Assembly: GCA_003290165.1 (NCBI GenBank)
Contig: QNQO01005827.1
Coordinates: forward strand, 248,001-312,000
Reading direction: 5' to 3'
DNA length: 64,000 nucleotides
Source of the DNA: Berberis thunbergii
Taxonomy: Eukaryota; Streptophyta; Magnoliopsida; Ranunculales; Berberidaceae
In this document: positions 45,202 to 57,370 of the stretch, in pieces
How the letters are laid out: each line of letters opens with the position of its first letter
Position numbering within the stretch: position 1 is the stretch's first letter
The notes under the pieces: model-generated
The model's input: only the letters and a program-made list of their open reading frames with translations
What the model was told of the DNA's origin: nothing
The model's database searches: none
Translations under genes and position numbers: made by a program

Positions 45202-46469
45202 ATGGATTTTGATGCAAAATACAAAGATAATTTCAGTTCAGAGCCTACATTTGTATGGGACAATTTCATGGAACCTGAATTGGGAGATGGGCTTCCTTTG
45301 GATACTTGTTCACCTCAAGGCACATTTCAAGACCTAAACAATTTTGATCACTTATCGACTGATGGATCGACTTTGAACATGGAATTCGAGGTTCCAACTC
45401 CATGTTATAATCCATCAGAAGCTTTCGGAGTTAAGTCTTTGACTAACTTTGATAATTACGAGGTTAAACCGTTCATCACAGAAAAAAATTGGGGTAATGG
45501 ATTCTTGAATGGTCCACATGATGGGGTAGTGGTCAGGTGGTAGAACAGTATCTGAATCCAAAGGCTTTGAATGTGATGGGGCTGAACTTGAAAGGGATGA
45601 ATTTTGGAATACCAGATGAGATTTCATGCACAAGTGTAGGAAACCAGGCATCATATAAAAGTGTCACTTTTAATAAGAAGAGTGCTTCCAAGAAGAATCG
45701 TGGTAAGAAGTCTGGGGTGGCTAGAGGCCAGTGGACCCTAGAAGAAGATAGGTAAAAACAAGAAATTTTATAATTTATAATTGTTTTTTAGGCTTTCATT
45801 AATTTAATTGAACTTTTATTTAATTTTTATCTTTGGATTTTATCTTAGTATTTTTAATAATAAGAAGAAAGAAAGAAAAAAAGAAAAAGTGATTAAACCG
45901 AAACATTCATGTTCTCTTTAGAAAATTTGTAAGATTTTATGTTTTTTTCTTTTCAGATAAACAAGCAATTTTGGAAAAGATATAATCATCTTCAAGAAAA
46001 ACCATTTTTGTCTCATCACCCCATACAAAATTTTTATTACTAACCTTGAATTATGTATGTCTTCACGTATAATGGTTTTCCTATCTAGCCACGAGGAAAC
46101 CTTCCTTTACCCTTACCAATATTATTCTTCATGTATAAAATCATTTTCCTATCTTGCTAACGAAAATCGCTTAAAATTTGAATTTATGCAAATTAGAAAG
46201 ATTATGATGATGATGATGAAATATTTTGTATTTGATGATGATGATGAAGAAATATTATTGTTTTCTTGTATAAAACTATTGAATAATTTGAATTGGTTTG
46301 TGAAGGCTACTGGTGCATTTGGTAGAGCAATTTGGAATTAGGAGGTGGTCTCATATTGCTCAGATGTTGAAGGGGAGAATTGGAAAACAGTGTCGAGAAA
46401 GATGGCACAATCATTTGAGGCCTAATATCAAGGTTCTCCTCCTTCCACCATATGCATGCTATAGAAACA

Positions 46470-46500
<31 letters not shown>

Positions 46501-47149
46501 TTTTGCTATTTATTTATAATTTTCTTTGTAGAAAGAGACATGGACAGAAGATGAAGACAAAATCCTAATTCAAGCTCATGCAGAAATAGGAAACAGATGG
46601 GCCGAAATTGCAAAGAGGCTTCCAGGAAGAACTGAAAACTCAATAAAAAATCACTGGAATGCCACTAAAAGAAAGCAATTCTCCAAGCGAAGATGCCGAA
46701 ACACAAAGAGCTCTAAATCGAGCTCCCTTCTTCAAAACTACATCAAGAGCCTCACTACTTCAAATTCGTTGGTGAATAACCCGAAAAATAACTTCAACGA
46801 CTCCAAGATGCTTACTGACATGGCTAGTACCACTACTACTAGAGCACCACTAATTAGTCCTTCAACTCAATCAGAAAAATCAGCCGAAAACACTATGATA
46901 ATGGATCGTTTAGTACCAAATTATGATTTTACCAAGGGGTTGGAAGACTTTTGCTTCAATTCGAAAATGTTAAACGTGAAATGCAGAATGGATAGTGTGT
47001 TTGATGAAATGCATTGTGGGTGTGTTGTTGATGAAGCAAGCTTTGAGATGGAGATGCCAAGTATTGATCAAATGAGTTCACTTATGCAGTGCCATGAAAT
47101 GAAGAAAGAGATGGATTTGGTGGAGATGATCTCTCAAGCCAATCTCTAA
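45202..47149 (+). pseudogene. R2R3-MYB transcription factor of the MYB98/MYB64/MYB119 group, exon 1 frameshifted
   Basis: Exons are 45202-45751, 46306-46432 and 46532-47149. Exon 1 starts MDFDAKYKDNFSSEPTFVWD. Its frame runs to NGPHDG at about 45525 and then shifts by one base; the second frame reads WGSGQVVEQYLNPKALNVMG and leads into R2. The break coincides with GGGG at 45523-45526, and one more G would restore the frame. R2 (GQWTLEEDR, RRWSHIAQMLKGRIGKQCRE, RWHNHLRPNIK) and R3 ([56 protein letters not shown]) keep all regular tryptophans, with the first R3 position also [10 protein letters not shown] follows, as in MYB98-type proteins, which control female-gametophyte and embryo genes. If the deletion is a sequencing error the gene is intact. 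Otherwise translation from an internal ATG could still give a DNA-binding protein. Confidence 0.85.
46469..46492. repeat. (AT)n microsatellite in MYB intron 2
   Basis: About 12 AT units followed by a T run, next to the exon 3 acceptor. Confidence 0.9.
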
Positions 47150-48743
47150 GCAAAATTAAAGAGTAATAAGTAATATTCCACGAGTTTTTATTGTTGTCAA
47201 AGTTTGCTAACTTATGGTTTTAGGTGTTTTGATGATCTCCCATACAAGTATATTGCAAATAGGATGTTATATATATGTATGTATTATGGATAACAAAACA
47301 AAAATTTATATGGTTTATGCTTTTCCAAAAAGTTTGTCAAACTAAAAAGAAATCGCAATAATGATTAATGTATTTGAGTTTTGTATGATAGAGAGTAATA
47401 CAACATCTTAATGATGATATTATGAAAGTATCATTTTCACCAAACAAATTAAGGGTAAGTTCGCTTGTATGAAATCTCATCTCATCATACAATGTAGGTG
47501 AGTGAAAGGTAATGTAGTAAGGGAGAGAAAGGAAGAGAGAGTTAGAGGTTGAAGATGACAATCTAATTTCTTATTTGTATGGGAATGTGCTCTTACCAAG
47601 GAATGTGTTTTTTTCGAAATATGTCGAAATTTTACCAAATATTTTTTATTTTGAAGTTATCAAAATCTATTTTGAAATTTTTTAAGAAAATAAATAAATA
47701 TTTTAATCTCTGTATATTTTAATATATTATAATGTTATTTTAGTATCAAAAGTTTCTTATGTAATTGATTCTCATGTAATATTTAGTTTGTATGACACTA
47801 CAAGTCGTGTGAGATTTTTACGTAGTATTTAAGATATTAAAATGCATAAGTTACATTGTTAAATTTAAAATCATGATCGAATTTTGTACGTTTTTTCTAC
47901 ATAAAACGAAATATTTCTTAAAATCAGGGATCCGAAATTAACTTAGAAAAACGAAATCACAATCCTCGCTCCTAACTTTCGCTGAAGACTTGGTAAATGA
48001 CTCACTAAAGAAAAGTTTACTAAAAAATGAAATAAAATAAAATTTAGCAACCCGGCCTGCAAATAAATGTCATCGGCTCCATTCATCCTATCCTACAGAA
48101 ACAAAACAGTTGCAAGAATAAGTTGGGGATCGAGATAAAAAAAAAAAAAACAAAAAAGTGTAAGAAGACGTTTTCCCAACAACCCCACACCTATAAATAA
48201 ATTTTAGTAAAATAAAGGAATTTTGAGCATCATATTAGTGTGACTGTTATGCATAGGTAAAGATGTATTGAGACTTAAACCTTTACTTAGTGACAAAAAG
48301 TATAAATCTCGTAAACACAAATAGGATGTGAATACAAAATAAGATGGCACATTAGGACCATCATATTCTTTTACTTTAGGGCAGTGCTTTAGAGAATTAG
48401 CTGAAATTTTCATAAGAAGTGAACTCAAGGGAACCTATCCCTATCTACATTTCTTTTTAATACCCTCGAGGATCCATTTCTTTTTAATTTTAATTTTAAA
48501 TTTTCTCCCAGAGTCTTCTCCTCCAAATCACTCCATAGGTAATGTAATGCACTGCAATTCAATATCTTTCCTTACAGGAACACTGCTAATATGATACCAA
48601 TGAATTGTATTTCATTCAAGTATCATCTTCAAAATTTCCACTAATAAAAACCTTAATTAAGAACTAAATGCAAAACATTATCAAGTGTAGAATATAAGAA
48701 CAAGTATGAAAACCCCCGGCTTCGACTGACAAACATCATCGAA
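47150..48743. other. MYB 3' flank and AT-rich intergenic DNA
   Basis: No gene was recognised. Sequence shortly after the MYB stop is likely 3' UTR. The remainder is AT-rich without clear element ends. Confidence 0.4.
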
Positions 48744-49064
48744 TGTGTTACCATACTTTTTTTTTTTTGAAAGGCAAGGGTGGGGTTTATATGGGCTCCC
48801 AAGACCACTGAAAAACGAAAGGATAATTGATCATGTTACAATCTCATATATTTCTTGCCTCTCGAATCATCGAATATAATCTTCTTGAGATCTTCTGCAA
48901 AGGAGCTTGGCGTAATTTCTACAAATTCTGCACTCGGCCTAAGGCTTGCTAACTTGTCCGCTGCTTGATTAACTTCACGAACAGCATGTATAATTTTGTA
49001 TTCAATTAAGAGTTAATTTGTAGGCAATGCAGAACAGCATGTATAACTTGTGTTACCATACTTT
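48744..49064 (-). mobile_element. 5'-truncated LINE insertion with 16-bp target duplication
   Basis: TGTGTTACCATACTTT occurs at 48744-48759 and again at 49049-49064. Between them, the minus strand reads VREVNQAADKLASLRPSAEF and a stop, the C-terminal RNase H end of plant L1-like LINEs, then a 3' tail ending in poly(A) (the T run at 48758-48768). Only about 240 bases of element remain. At the 5' junction (49004-49048) are copies of AATTAAGAGTTAATTTGTAGGCAATG and of AACAGCATGTATAA, both present nearby, which looks like template switching during integration. The site is next to the copia tail. Confidence 0.85.
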
Positions 49065-49832
49065 CTCCATAGTGGCAATTAAGAGTTAATTTGTAGGCAA
49101 TGCAGCCCTCATCTTGAATTTAGTGGTGAGCTGAAAAGATTATTATTATTAATTTTTTTCAGTCATCAGACCTGTTATTTGAAGAAGATGAATTTTTGTA
49201 TGGACCTGTGTGGCTGTGTCGAGTGAGTATTGTTGGCAATACCATTTGAGAGATTGATCGGGAGAAGAAGACTCTGGGAGAAAAATCAGCACTAGAGATA
49301 TTGGGCAGGAGAGAGGAGATAAAGACACAGGAGAGAGAGGGAAAAAAAAAAGAGAGTGGAATAATACCAAAACAAGGCATATAGCATATGCAAATAAAGA
49401 ACAAAAATGCTAGGAAATCAGTTTTTTGCAATCATATTTTGCAACTAGGATGACGTGTCATGATTTGAAAAGAATGATGAAATTTCCAAAGATTTTATGT
49501 GTATCTCAAAGTTGTAAAAAACTCCTCTAACAATGCCACATCATCCTTGTTGCAAAACATGTTTACAAAACATGGTTTCCTAGCCTCACTCAATAAAGAA
49601 TAAACTAGACAAGCATTAACAAGTAATGTAATCAGAGTTTGATTGGTTTCGGTTGGTTAGCTTCTTGGTGGAAAGCCGTCGTGGAAAGTCGTCGCAATGC
49701 TATGAACTCTATTACTGAACTCCTCAATGAACCAGAGTTCTCACTCCATGAAGAACTCCTCTCTTGAAACTACATCCATGACCTCGTACGACCATATATA
49801 ATCCCATTCACAATGAACTTCGACAAGTGAGT
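49055..49832 (-). mobile_element. Copia 3' tail, copy 1 (end of RNase H plus non-coding region)
   Basis: In minus orientation this holds the end of the copia RNase H and about 700 bases of non-coding sequence, ending with a purine-rich CTATGGAGAAAGTATGG. It is repeated at 54260-54978. At its low-coordinate end the expected LTR start (TGTTGGCAAG) is missing. It carries a 190-base MITE-like insertion (49402-49591) absent from copy 2. Confidence 0.8.
49402..49591. mobile_element. MITE-like element with long imperfect inverted repeats
   Basis: About 50 bases at each end are complementary (GCTAGGAAAYC..TTTTGCAAC.AGGATGAYGTG). The insertion is flanked by AATAAAGAA at 49393-49401 and 49592-49600, a 9-bp duplication that would suit a Mutator-type origin. 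The paralogous site at about 54735-54750 lacks it, which confirms insertion. Confidence 0.8.
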
Positions 49833-52800
49833 AGAAATGAGACCATCTTGGATAGCATCCTGAACGAGATGACAATCCACTCTATGTGCTTGGTATGTTC
49901 ATGAAACACCAGATTAGCTGTGATATGCATGGCAGCTTGACTATCACAATATACATGCATAGGCCGTGTATGAGAGACTCCCAACGAGGATAATAGACCC
50001 TTCAACCATTTAAGCTCACACGTAAGCGTTGCCAGAAAGCGATACTAGGCCTCAGCAGAAGACCGAGAAATCATGTGTTGTTTCTTTGTTTTCCACGAGA
50101 TTGGTGAAGACCCAAGAAGTACAAAATACCCGGTAATAGACCGGCGAGTGACTGGACAACTAGCCCAATAAAAGTCATAGTAGCCATGTAGTTGAACATT
50201 GGTGCTAGTGCGTAAGAGACCTCCCTGCCCAGGACATCCTTTGATATAGAGGACCACTGGTAAAACTGCTTCCCAATGACGGGTCCGTGGTGATTGCATG
50301 AATTGAGTCAATGTATGAACCAAATAGCACAACTCAGGACGTGTAATTGTCAGGTAAATCAATTGTCCAACAAGACGACGATACTGTTCCAGGTTGGCCA
50401 TGTAAGGGCTGTTATCTAAAGCAAGTCACTGCTCCAGTGGAATAGTGGCTGGTTTGGCGCCCAATTTTCCTGTTTATGTGACTATGTCGCGTTGAGATAA
50501 AAATATCCCTTCGACACCACGGGCGACTTCAATCCCCAAGAAGTAATTCAATTTACCAAGATCGTTCATGTGAAAACAAGCATTAAGATATTCCTTAAAT
50601 CTTACCAACATTCCCGAATCATCTCCTGCTATAATCAAATCATCAACATACACAAGAACAACCAGAATAACACCATTCTGTTTAAACGTAAACAAAGAAT
50701 AATCAGAATAAGACTGCAGGAATCCATAAGTTTTTAATGCAGATGAGAGTTTAGCAAACCAATTTCGAGGTGCTTGCCGCAAACCATAAAGAGATTTCCC
50801 TAGTCGGCACACTTTCCCAGGAGATGAGCCAGAAAACCTGGGGGTGGACGCATATAAACTTCTTCGTCAAGGTCCCCATGTAAAAATGGATTACGAACAT
50901 CCATTTGATGCAAATCCCAATTCTTTTCAGCGGTCACTGCTAACAGAACTCTCACTGTAGCCATTTTAGCAACAGGAGCAAACGTTTCATTGTAATCAAT
51001 CCCTGCTTTCTGATTGTTCCCAAGCACCACCAGGCGCGCTTATGACGCTCAATTGAGCCATTGGAATTGTACTTTGTTTTGTAAACCTATTTGCAACCGA
51101 TGGGTTTCTTCCCAGAAGGCAAAATCTCCACAGTCCACGTCCCATTATCTTCGAGAGCCTTTATTTCTTCTTGCATAGTAGTGTGCCATTTGTCATGTTT
51201 GACAGCCTCAGAAAAATGGGTAGGCTCAGTCTCGGCTGTAATAGCTACCAAAATAACGACGATGTGGTGCAGAAAATTTCACAACTTACATAATTAGCTA
51301 TGGGATAGGGAGTACTTGAGGACAACTAAGGAGTAGGATTTGGTGTGACGGGATCGGGGCAGCGAGCGGTGTGACACACATAGTCCTGTAAACGGCTCGG
51401 AGGACGCTGTGTACGACCTTCTGTAGCACTAGGAGCAATGGACACAGATTCAACAATACCAACACTCCCTCTGTCGCTAGGCTCTTGTGACGCATCATCT
51501 ATACCCAACTGTAACGACGTTGGATCCGTGGAATTTTCATCACCAATGGCATCCTCAACTAGGAACTCGTTGCTTGTGGCAATAATAGGATTAGTAGGGG
51601 GTTTTTGAAATGGAAACTCCCCCTCACTAAAAACAACATCACGAGAAACAAATAACTCATTTGTCTCCAAATCATACAATTTCCATCCCTTATTTCTATA
51701 CGGATAACCCACAAAAGCACATTTACGACTTTTAGATGCAAATTTATCATTTTCCCGAACTCGAGCAAAACACAAACACCCAAATGTATGAATGTTGTCA
51801 TAAGATGGAGCAATATTAAACAGAACTTCATAAGGGGTTTTCCCACCCAAAACGGAGGAGGGTGTCCTATTAATCAAATACCCAGCGTCCAACACACATT
51901 CTTCCCAAAATTGAATGGGAAGACTAGCTTGAAAACGCAAGGCACGAGCCACATTCAAGATATGACGATGCTTTCTTTCTACTCTACCATTTTGTTGAGG
52001 AGTCCCAACACAAGATGTTTGAAATTCAATTCCTTTTTCAACAAAGAAAGACTTTAGTGAAGTAAATTCAGTCCCATTATTACTCCTCAATATTTTCACT
52101 TCTTTACCAAACTGTCTACTAATCATAGAACAAAAATTCTTCAAAATATTATGCACTTCAGATTTCTCAATGAGCAAATAAATCCACACTGCTCTAGTAA
52201 AATCATCCACGAGGGTTAAGAAATAAACTGCTCCACAAGATGACGGGACACGATGAGGCACCCATAAATCACAATGAATCAGGAAAAAAAGACTCATTTG
52301 CATTATGACTACTTTGTTAAAATACATCTCTGGTTTGTTTTGCATGCAGACAAATTTCACAAATTTTATTTTCTGAATCAACAATAACTGAATTAAAATG
52401 TGGTAGAGTACCTACAATACGATAAGATGGATGTCCCATACGACGATGCCATAGTTCAACATTATTATTGCATTTCACCTTGTGCACACGTGCCGGTGTC
52501 ACACCCCGCAAGACATAGATCCCTTCACGTTGTTCACCCACACCAATCTGGGTCCTCGAGGTGCGGTCCTGTATCACACACAACTTATTAGTAAGAGTGA
52601 TTATAAAGTTTGCTTCACAAAGTAATTTACCAACAGACAACAAATTGCAATTCAATCATGGGACAAATAAAACATGTGACAATTTCAATTTATCTCCAAT
52701 GACCACAGTTCCTTCTTTCGTTGCCATTGTTTCATATCCATTCGGTAGTCCCACGGGACATGGAGCCACTTTGCAAACATCAACAAGAAGATCAATACAT

Positions 52801-52860
52801 CCGGTCATTTGATGCAAAACGCCGGAATCAAGAATCCATTGTTGTTCAGAGATCTTACCA
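49760..52860 (-). pseudogene. Ty1/copia pol (protease end, integrase, reverse transcriptase, RNase H), broken
   Basis: In minus order: protease site LDSG; GAG-pre-integrase LWHRRMGHPS; integrase core DLWVP, VDDFTRAVW, then LRSNNGTEF and QQNGRVERKH; reverse transcriptase [42 protein letters not shown]; RNase H ITGYFVLLG, SRSSAEAEY-like, CDSQAAMHI. The YVDD site is intact. In the integrase the second acidic residue of the DDE triad (normally SDNG) is N, so the integrase is predicted dead. Stops and frameshifts occur between integrase and reverse transcriptase (about 51050-51300) and in RNase H. The element cannot move by itself. Confidence 0.9.
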
Positions 52861-53946
52861 GTCAGCTTTTCTGTGGTAGTAATCTTTTGGGCGTTCAGCA
52901 TCAGCACAAACGTTGTCCATTGATCTTCGGTAAGGCCGAGAAGACCTGCACGATCTGCCTTAGTCATAGATAAGGCTATTCCGCGCCCAATCACACTGTG
53001 CACAACATTCGCATGGGCCGGACCACGTCCACGACCCCTTCCGCGTCCAGCACCGCGGCCACTCCCACGTCCTCCACCACGAGGTCTGTCTCCCCTCCAT
53101 TCTGGGTACCCAATAATCTGAAAACACCCTTTTGCATCATGTCCCATTCTTCCACAGTGTTTGCAAGTCTCATCCCTTTCTTTGTTATCTCGACTCTTCG
53201 TGTGAATAACAAAGGCCACAGCTTCACTTTTGTCATCTTTCCTCGTTCTATCTCGTGATGCCTTTCTTCCGTCACAATCATTCCATAGACTCGATTCAAG
53301 CCTGGCAATGGTTCCATATTTAGTATGGTTGAGCACACCGTACCAAACATGGAGTCTTCCAATCCCATAAAAAAACTGATGGATTTGCTCATCTTCGCGT
53401 CTCTTGTTCAAACGCTCCATGATTTTGCACTTACACCCATGACATCCGCAAGTCAAAATTAGCTCATAGTCATTTAATTCATCCCACAACATCTTCAGTC
53501 GACCAAAATAGGTTACAACAGGTTGTTCACATTGCTTGCACTCCGCCAATTTTGATTTTAATTGTTGAATACGCGTTCCATTGGCAATCGCAAAGCGCAA
53601 TTGCAAAATCATCCCAAAGTTCCTTTACGTTCTCCTTGTAAGTAATGGTCGAACGTAAGGATGACTCAATAATGTTGAATATCCATGCCACCAACATGGA
53701 ATTTCATCATCCACCAATCTTCAATTTCTGTCGAGTTATCCACTGGCTGCGGAATCGTTCCATCGATAAAACCAAGTTTCTTCTCGGCCCACAACACCAC
53801 TTTCATGGCTTTTGCCCATTCTTCATAATTCATTCCTTTCAATTACACATGAGTCACAAGTGCTCTAGGATTATCTGCTGAGGTTAAAGCATACGGCGTG
53901 ATAGCATCATTCTTGCTCTTGCAACTGTTACCTCCTCCGGCCATGG
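52820..53946 (-). pseudogene. Ty1/copia gag, broken
   Basis: From ATG at 53944-53946 the minus strand encodes a typical copia gag start (MAGGGNSCKSKND, then NYEEWAKAMK..LWAEKKLGFI). An in-frame stop falls before LKGMNYEEW, and there are frame changes near 53650. The larger C-terminal part (53612-52860) includes CKHCGRMGHDAKGC, a CX2CX4HX4C zinc knuckle that binds RNA, followed by an RGGGRGSGRGAGRGRGRGRG stretch and then protease. It is non-functional as it stands. Confidence 0.85.
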
Positions 53947-54005
53947 CGATTCACAAAAGTTTTGATTTTTTTATTTTATTTTTATTTTTTAGAGGAATTT
54001 CGATT

Positions 54006-54017
54006 GCTTTGATACCA
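54006..54017 (-). other. Copia primer-binding site
   Basis: TGGTATCAAAGC on the minus strand directly follows the LTR end and is complementary, with one mismatch, to initiator tRNA-Met, the usual copia primer. Confidence 0.85.
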
Positions 54018-54259
54018 TGATAATTTTTGGCACAGAAAGTCGTTTTCATTGATATTCACGTTTACATTTATACAGAAAAACCAAAGCTATATAAATCTCC
54101 AATTAAGGAAGTTAACCCCAACTAAAGACTAAGTATAAGGAGAGAAAATCTCCAACAAAAGAAGTTAACCCAAAATAAAGACTAAGCACAGAGGAGAGAA
54201 AATTTCCACCAAAGGAAAGATCCTAGTGCAATCTTCCTATCCCAAAAATCTTGCCAACA
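54018..54259 (-). repeat. Copia LTR (only copy seen)
   Basis: On the minus strand it starts TGTTGGCAAG and ends AAAAATTATCA, 242 bases, with a TATATAGC box and an internal near-duplication of GGAGAGAAAATCTCC. It lies between the primer-binding site and a copy of the element's own 3' tail, so it is an internal LTR of a tandem structure. No second LTR was found in the window. Confidence 0.8.
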
Positions 54260-54978
54260 CCATACTTTCTCCATAGTGGCAAGAGTTAATTGTAGGCAAT
54301 GCAACCCTCATCTTGAATTTAGTGGTGAGCTGAAAAGATTATTATTATTAATTGTTTTTAGTCATCAGACCTGTTATTTGTAGAAAATGGATTTTTGTAT
54401 GGACTTGTGTGGCTATGTCGATTGAGTATTGTTGGCAATTTATCAATTATAAGTTTGTGGTGTGACGAATTTACATAGTTAGTTTTGAAACTCTTTGAAC
54501 GACAATGAATTTCACCTATTACTACATCTATATTTAACCGGGCGATCTAAGAAATGGGATAAGAAGCTTGTTTTCTACAATAACCTACCAATACCATTTG
54601 AGAGATTGACCTGGAGAAGAAGACTCTGGGAGGAAAATCAGCAATAGAGATATTGGGTAGGAGAGAGGAGATAAGACACAGGAGAGAGGGGAAAAAAAGA
54701 GTGGAATAATACCAAAACAAGGCATATAGCATAAGCAAATAAAGAATAAACTAGACAAGCATTAACAAGTAATGTAATCAGAGATTGATTGGTTTCGGGT
54801 GGTTAGTTTCTTGGTGGAAAGCCGTTGTGGAAAGTTGTCGCAATGCTATGAGCTTTATTACTGAACTCCTCAATGAACCAGAGTTCTCACTCCATGAAGA
54901 ACTCCTCTCTTGAAACTACATCCATGACCTCGTACGACCATATATAATCCCATTCACAATGAACTTCGACAAGTGAGT
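54260..54978 (-). mobile_element. Copia 3' tail, copy 2
   Basis: Nearly the same as 49055-49832, ending abruptly inside the RNase H end (ACTCACTTGTCGAAGTTC on minus). It holds about 150 bases at 54440-54589 that copy 1 lacks, with CAAT at both edges, so this is more likely a deletion in copy 1. It lacks the MITE. Confidence 0.8.
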
Positions 54979-55959
54979 GAAACAAATCAGAGAAGGTTGA
55001 GTCATCACTTCTTTATAGCTTAGAAGTAAGGTTTCATCTTTTCAATTGTGTTTGAGATGAGGGATATATATATTTTTCTCTCTAGGGCATGGATCAAACA
55101 AGTTGGGATGTTTGAATTCTCGTAACATCTTTTAACAATCCCTCAATTTTTTTCCTATCTTTGATAACACACTTGACAAATGGTTGAAATAGGTTGGAAA
55201 GATTTCCCTTGAACATAAAGGTAGTAAGTTCTCTAGTATGTATAAAGCCTTCTTTGGTGGACCTGACGGGTGCCGACTTTTCATTGTTTACTTAATTTTA
55301 GCCAGCCAGATTTGTTAGCCATTTTTTGGTCAGATTTTAACTTTTTTACACTTATACCCTTTCTATAGATGGTGTTTGTGATTGTGTTTTAAAGAGAAGG
55401 GGTAAAAAAAATGTAAAAAATCCAAAACCAGGACAAAAAAGGGCAAGCAATTTGACTTTTACTAGCCTCACTTTTGGTTGTTTGCTCAATGACACTTCTT
55501 TCAAAATAGGTAGCAATCTTGACTTCACTTTGACTAGCCTTCTGAACTTGATTTTCACTATGTCTAGTCAACCAAGAAAATGTATGCACTAACTTGCATG
55601 TAACAACCTTCGTGACAGGCTTTGAAAGTGCATGGCCTAACAGACGAACGGGGTGAACAATCTTTTCAATAAAAACTCATTTTTCATTAATAATATTTTT
55701 TTGGAAGAATGTCTGATTTCGGAGTTTGTCGCTTAAACACATTGAGAAATAATGTATTACAAGAAGCTAGTTCTTCCACCATGTTTATGATTTACTTGAA
55801 ACTCCAATAACAACCAAAACTAAATAACAAATCAGTGTTCAGACTGATCTAGTTAGCGAAAAGTCTCAGGTATTCTGGTCGACCAGATGATACCAGTTTA
55901 AAAATTAAGTTTCAATTTCAAACTGTGATTATACTTGAAGAAAGGTCATTGCGTTCAGT
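54979..55959. other. Intergenic, nothing assigned
   Basis: AT-rich sequence with no family-bearing frame. It lies between the copia tail and the CACTA end. Confidence 0.4.
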
Positions 55960-56560
55960 CACTACAAAAAATTCAATGCAGCAACGGCGTTTTACCGTTG
56001 CTAATTATCAAAAAATCGTAGCTAAAATGAATCAGCAACAGCTCAACGACCGTCACAATACCGTAGCTATTTGAATCAGCAACGAAAAACTTTTCCGTAG
56101 CTAATTGGCAACGGCTAAAAATCGTCGCTAAGTTGCAAACCAAATTAATGAAACAGGGACGGCATTTGCCGTGGCTATTTAGCGACGGCTTCAAACGTTG
56201 CTAAGTTGCAAATCAATTTAACAAAACAAGGACGATGTTTGCCATGGATAGTTGGCGACAACTTCAAACCATTGCTAAGTTGCAAATCAAATTGTCAAAA
56301 TAGAGACGACATTTGCAGTTGCTAACACTAACTTGCTGTAGCTAAAAAATTACTAATGAAAAATCATTTTTTTTATAATGAAATTGGTTCTTTCTATTAA
56401 TTTTAAGATTTCTCATTGCCTTTTTTTGTCATTCAGAAGAAACATTTCAAACTTGAACACAATTATATTAATTTTCAATAACTTGTCCATTACAAAAAAA
56501 ATACAATTCCAAACAACTTTATACTTTATCAACCTCGAATAAATACAAATCTTAAATACA
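55960..56560 (+). mobile_element. Second CACTA-type terminus with subterminal repeats
   Basis: CACTACAAAAAATTC starts at 55960 after AGT (possible 3-bp target copy). It is followed by many TAGC(A/G)ACGGC / GCCGTTGCTAA motifs in both orientations (55980-56350). The family differs from the end at 19413 (GCAACGG/CGTCGCTAA against CCACGG motifs). The opposite terminus is not seen before 64000. Confidence 0.75.
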
Positions 56561-56587
56561 ATTTCAATTTGAGATATAACTCACTTT

Positions 56588-56590
<3 letters not shown>

Positions 56591-56669
<79 letters not shown>
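56591..56669. repeat. (AT)n microsatellite, about 79 bp
   Basis: An uninterrupted AT run. The sequence AAATCTTAAATACAATTTCAATTTGAG occurs on both sides, so it sits within a small duplication. Confidence 0.95.
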
Positions 56670-56671
<2 letters not shown>

Positions 56672-57119
56672 AATCTTAAATACAATTTCAATTTGAGATA
56701 TAACTCACTTAAACTTAAATAACTACATAAATCATAGTGATTGTCTATGGGACATACAACAAAAACGATACATACAACAATTCATGTGATCTTGCACACC
56801 ATATCAATCATCCCACAAAATGTGTTCTACTTCAAAATTTCATATCTTCCACTTTAAAACCAATATCAATTCAGCAACACCTAAACCTGTAAAATTTGAA
56901 AGAGCAGTGCATGAGAAACGTATTGAATGCTTAAGCTATGTAATACAAATCTCATAAAGTAGCACATTCAAACGGAGACTCTAAGTTACAACTAAGATGC
57001 CTTTTTACATTACTAATCAACATCTTATTAGATAGAATAAAATATTATTTTCTATTTTGAGTTGGCGCATTTGTAGGATTAACAAAGGTAAGTGGAACAT
57101 ATTAACAAGGTGAACTATA

Positions 57120-57370
57120 GAAATTTAAACGCTACAATGCTGAAATTTAAACGTTGAAATGTTAAAATAAATGCTGAAACGCTGAAATAAACACTGAAAT
57201 AAATGCAAACAACATACTGGTATTCAAGCAACATTGAAATTAGCATTCAAGCTAGCATTCCTACTAGCAGCATACTGGCATTCAAGCATACTACTACCAT
57301 ACTGGCATTCAAGCATACTAGTAGCATACTGGCATACCTTCTAGCATCATACTGGCATTCAAGCATACTA
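57120..57370. repeat. Two short tandem arrays inside the second CACTA region
   Basis: First, units of the form GCTGAAATAAAC / GCTGAAATTTAAAC (57128-57200). Then about six units of CATACTGGCATTCAAGCATACTAG (57215-57370). Confidence 0.75.

Noticed and set aside
45537..45755. A separate small gene starting inside MYB exon 1
   Set aside because: Its frame leads directly into the MYB R2 repeat and starts at a non-ATG codon; it is the shifted continuation of exon 1.
56591..56669. CRISPR-like or regulatory array
   Set aside because: A simple AT microsatellite; none of the tandem arrays in the window have the repeat-spacer form of CRISPR, and the host is a plant.
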